In this document: positions 61,449 to 64,000 of the stretch, piece after piece
Layout: the number at the start of each line of letters is the position of its first letter
Position numbering within the stretch: the first letter of the stretch is position 1
Assembly: GCA_017354895.1 (NCBI GenBank)
Contig: CP071494.1
Span: forward strand, 1,240,001-1,304,000
Direction: 5' to 3'
Length of the DNA: 64,000 nt
From: Podospora comata
Taxonomy: Eukaryota; Ascomycota; Sordariomycetes; Sordariales; Podosporaceae
The notes under the pieces: model-generated
What the model was told of the DNA's origin: nothing
Seen by the model: only the letters and a program-made list of their open reading frames with translations
Database searches by the model: none
Program-made: the position numbers and the translations under genes

Positions 61449-62807
61449 GTAAGAAGGTAGGTAGTGTTGTTGGTTCTGGAGGTAAGAAAGGGCGATGATG
61501 GGAGCTAGCCCATTTCTTTGTGAAGGTGAAGCTCAAACACGGCGGCGGCGACGATGTCAGGGGTTGATATGTGGTGTAAAGTGTGATCTGACAATTGGGC
61601 ACCCACGACAACACCCTCTTCTTCCGCTTGTTGTATTGTCCCTCCCTCACACCGAATACTGTAGCTTTGTGTCCTTTGGGGTAGGACAATCTGCTTGGCA
61701 GGAACCTGATGTTCCGTTCGTTGCTGCGGTGGTTATCGTCAAAGGGTACAGGTAGGTGGTCGAATATAAAGGGTCCAAAAGATCCCGTCCTGTGCCGTCT
61801 TGTCAATGTCGTACAAACACCACTACGGATATGTAGCCTCGGAAGATGTAAAACTGTGACCGTGACATAAAAACTGCTTGTCAATTCGTCGGTCGTGTGA
61901 CCGGAATGGGGATTCGCCCTCTGCATATAATTGTCCAGCAGCCCAAAAACCACCGTCCAATGTTCTTTAAGGAATTTAACCCGCGTCTGGCCGAATGTCC
62001 TTCTCTCTCTTATGGATGGAATTGTCGATAGCGGAATCCGGCACATTCTGTAGCTCTCCCGCTGCGAGATTCCCGAGCCGCAGATCTTATATATATCCAT
62101 CTACCTATCTAACCCCTCTTACATACTACTATATTCTTCAGTTTTCCCCAAAAACTTGAAACCAAACCTTTCCATCCACACTCACCGAAGAATTATCCCA
62201 TCCCATCCCAATAGCTATCCAAAATTCCCTTCTCCGCCGCCTCCCACCCAGTGACGTCATACCAGCCCTTCCGCAATCAGACAGCTCTTAGACACAAGAG
62301 GTCCCAACACCAATGAATGGCTGCGACAGCCACACGTGTATTTGACCTCACGAACCTTTCCAAAGAGATAGACAACAATAGTGACAGTGTCCCCGGATTA
62401 AACAAATGGTCTCGTGATAAACTTGTCGAAACAGCAACAAGTGACACATCAAAATGCTGTGACACCCCCGCGCCTGTCTTGAAAAGAGAGGCATCACGCA
62501 ACCCATGTTTGGTATTCCTTCAATTTGCTAACGAGGTTGGTGATGATCACTCGTGTGCTCGACTCAATGGACAGAAACCATTGGCACGTGTTGAAAGTAT
62601 TCAAAGCGACTTTCAATCACCGAAAACATCTCATGAGGGCAGCAGAATTGCAGACCTATTCACCATTTTAAATCATCAAATATCAAGCGATCAAACAAAC
62701 CGCCCAAGACTGCTCCCTCTCTCAAACTACAACCTTATTTCAAACCACAGCCTTCTCCCAAAACATTTCTTCCCCATCCCACAGCCTCTCAGACCATGAA
62801 AATAGTG
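61449..62807. promoter_or_regulatory. Upstream region of the PRPP synthetase gene
   Basis: The 1.36 kb stretch lies between the PRPP synthetase start and the 3' end of U6. An open frame at 61210-62100 (-) overlaps the synthetase 5' end and has no recognisable product. No gene is supported. Confidence 0.4.
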
Positions 62808-62910
62808 AAAAAATTGGTAGCGTCTCTTTGAGTAGCGTGTCATCCTTAGTGCAGGGGCCATGCTAATCTTCTCTGTATCGTTTCAAATTGACCAAATGCC
62901 CCGAAGGGCG
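62808..62910 (-). ncRNA. U6 spliceosomal snRNA
   Basis: Read on the minus strand, this is an almost textbook U6. It has a 5' hairpin GCCC-TTCG-GGGC, then TTTGGTCAATTTGAAACG, and the invariant ATACAGAGAAGATTAGCATG, whose ACAGAGA box pairs with the 5' splice site. CCCCTGCACTAAGGATGACA follows, carrying the U4-pairing region and the AGC-containing internal stem-loop sequence. It ends in a T6 run (62808-62813), as expected for RNA polymerase III termination. It is not interrupted by an intron, unlike U6 of some fission and basidiomycete yeasts. A TATAAA lies at 62959-62964, about 50 bases upstream of the predicted 5' end, somewhat farther than the usual 25-30. The exact 5' end may be a few bases off. 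Confidence 0.93.
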
Positions 62911-63420
62911 AGGAAGGAAAAGAAGAAACCGATTAAATTCTGGCAGGCAAGTCGACAATTTATAGGCTGCCAGAAAGCATCCCGGGTGGCCTGTGCACGC
63001 TTGCAAATTCCCCCACTGAATGCAAATCGTCTGTGCGTCACCACCGCCACTACGAAGATCAGGACAGCGTGGCTGGTGAGTAGCCGGATTGTTGCCACTT
63101 GCCACCTCCTTTTTGAACTCATCGGGAGGAACGGCCTTCAAACAACGTACACAGAGACACCTCAAAGTACAAACACATATGCAAAGTCTGACAAGAAAGT
63201 TGGGACAAAATCTATTGTCTTATCAAAGAGTTCATCTATAACCGATCAAAACGAAGCGAAAAGCAATGTCAAAATCAACCCCCTTTTGTTATCATTGTTC
63301 TTCCTCTCTGAACGCAGCGCTGTTGTGGTAGGCTGCAAGCAGCCAACAAAAAAAGTGAAAATCCACCCTCTTGATGAAAAAATCTCAATCCCATTACTCA
63401 ACTATCTCGTAACTTCCAAG
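62911..63420. other. U6 upstream flank and ODC 3' region
   Basis: About 510 bases lie between U6 and the ornithine decarboxylase stop codon. It contains the TATAAA candidate for U6 (minus strand, 62959-62964). No other gene is supported. Confidence 0.45.
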
Positions 63421-64000
63421 TTACAAGTCCAAAAGAGCCTTGGCACCGGGCTCACTGCACACGTAGATGACGTCGTGCTCGTTGGAAAAGCCGTTGAAAG
63501 TGGTGGCGGAGCATTTGGTGTAGGCACCCATGTCCTCAAAGTAGAGCCAGTCACCAACGTCCAGGACAACAGGGAAGCGGATGCTCTCGGTGATGCGATC
63601 GATGCCGTCGCAGGTCGGGCCCCAGATGCTGTACTCCACTCCGCTGCGGTCGTCCATACCGTTGGCGGCGGGGGTGTCATACAGAGTCTGGCCGCCGGCA
63701 CGGAGCACCTTGGCCTCGGGGTGCTGGTGATCAAACATGATGCTGCTGAAGTTGCCATACAGACCATCGTTGACATATAGCATGTAGCTGGGGTCGGGAG
63801 TCGTGGTGCCGTTGTTAATCAAGTCGGTGTCCTGGATGGTGCGGCGGGCAATGACGTTGCAGGCCAAAGTGTAGGCAGCCGAGGCGTAGAAACGGCCGGG
63901 CTCAGCAATCAAGTTGATACCGCTGTGAGCGGGGAAGTACTCGTCGAGAGCTTCACGGAGAACACCAGCCATCTGCTCAAAGGTGTTGTCGGCGCAGAAG
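63421..64000 (-). CDS. Ornithine decarboxylase, C-terminal part (gene runs off window)
   Basis: The visible 192 residues are the C-terminal half of a PLP-dependent ornithine decarboxylase, which makes putrescine, the first step of polyamine synthesis in the cytosol. Recognisable blocks are INLIAEPGRFYASAAYTLAC (the EPGR loop that contacts the cofactor phosphate), YMLYVNDGLYGNFSSIMFDH, and the catalytic YSIWGPTCDGIDRI with the conserved Cys of the dimer-interface active site. VVLDVGDWLYFEDMGAY and TTFNGFSNEHDVIYV complete the fold. The frame continues to the right edge (FCADNTFEQMAGVLREAL), so the start codon and the Lys that binds PLP lie outside the window. The stop codon is at 63421. In Neurospora this gene is spe-1. 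Confidence 0.95.
   Translation of the reverse strand, partial: FCADNTFEQMAGVLREALDEYFPAHSGINLIAEPGRFYASAAYTLACNVIARRTIQDTDLINNGTTTPDPSYMLYVNDGLYGNFSSIMFDHQHPEAKVLRAGGQTLYDTPAANGMDDRSGVEYSIWGPTCDGIDRITESIRFPVVLDVGDWLYFEDMGAYTKCSATTFNGFSNEHDVIYVCSEPGAKALLDL

Noticed and set aside
61210-62100. A 296-codon minus-strand frame
   Set aside because: Overlaps the PRPP synthetase 5' end in another frame; low-complexity His/Pro/Leu ending; no domain.

Overview
This window looks like nuclear DNA of a filamentous ascomycete, most likely a Sordariomycete of the Sordariales type. The support is short introns (about 50 to 70 bases, GTRAG donors, CTRAC-like branch sites, CAG/TAG acceptors), fungal protein families, a FlbD/Rca-1 type Myb regulator, an intronless U6 snRNA gene and very long pyrimidine-rich intergenic stretches. 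I recognised no transposon, virus-like element, CRISPR array, rRNA gene or secondary-metabolite cluster.

Layout. Left block (0.3-13.5 kb) is gene dense: COPII coat subunit SEC23 (-), a secreted/transmembrane kelch protein (+), a Pol mu/TdT-like family X DNA polymerase (+), a MAPEG glutathione S-transferase (+), and mitochondrial PET127 (-), whose last exon carries a perfect 18-base minisatellite. An 8.6 kb gene-poor gap follows. Next comes a block (22.0-29.8 kb) with a Cys/His-motif coiled-coil protein of unknown function, an NCBP3-like cap-binding subunit, and a multi-exon coiled-coil protein of unknown function, all (+). Two deserts of about 11.5 kb flank a lone FlbD-like regulator (41.3-42.4 kb, -). 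The right-hand desert holds one cryptic multi-exon gene candidate (about 50.2-51.3 kb, -) and a tRNA-like relic (53.1-53.2 kb). The right block (53.9-64 kb) is dense again: a 2EXR-domain protein (-), the NatB catalytic subunit NAT3 (-), a fungal helical protein of unknown role (+), a PRPP synthetase with a long insertion (-), U6 snRNA (-), and the C-terminal part of ornithine decarboxylase (-), cut by the window edge.

Most genes are unlinked housekeeping functions: secretion, DNA end joining, mitochondrial RNA metabolism, mRNA cap binding, N-terminal acetylation, nucleotide and polyamine synthesis, and splicing. No operon-like or pathway cluster is evident. The most unusual organisation is the developmental regulator sitting alone in about 24 kb of otherwise near-empty DNA. 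Gene limits and introns were read by eye from splice signals and reading-frame continuity. Functions rest on recalled family motifs, not on searches.
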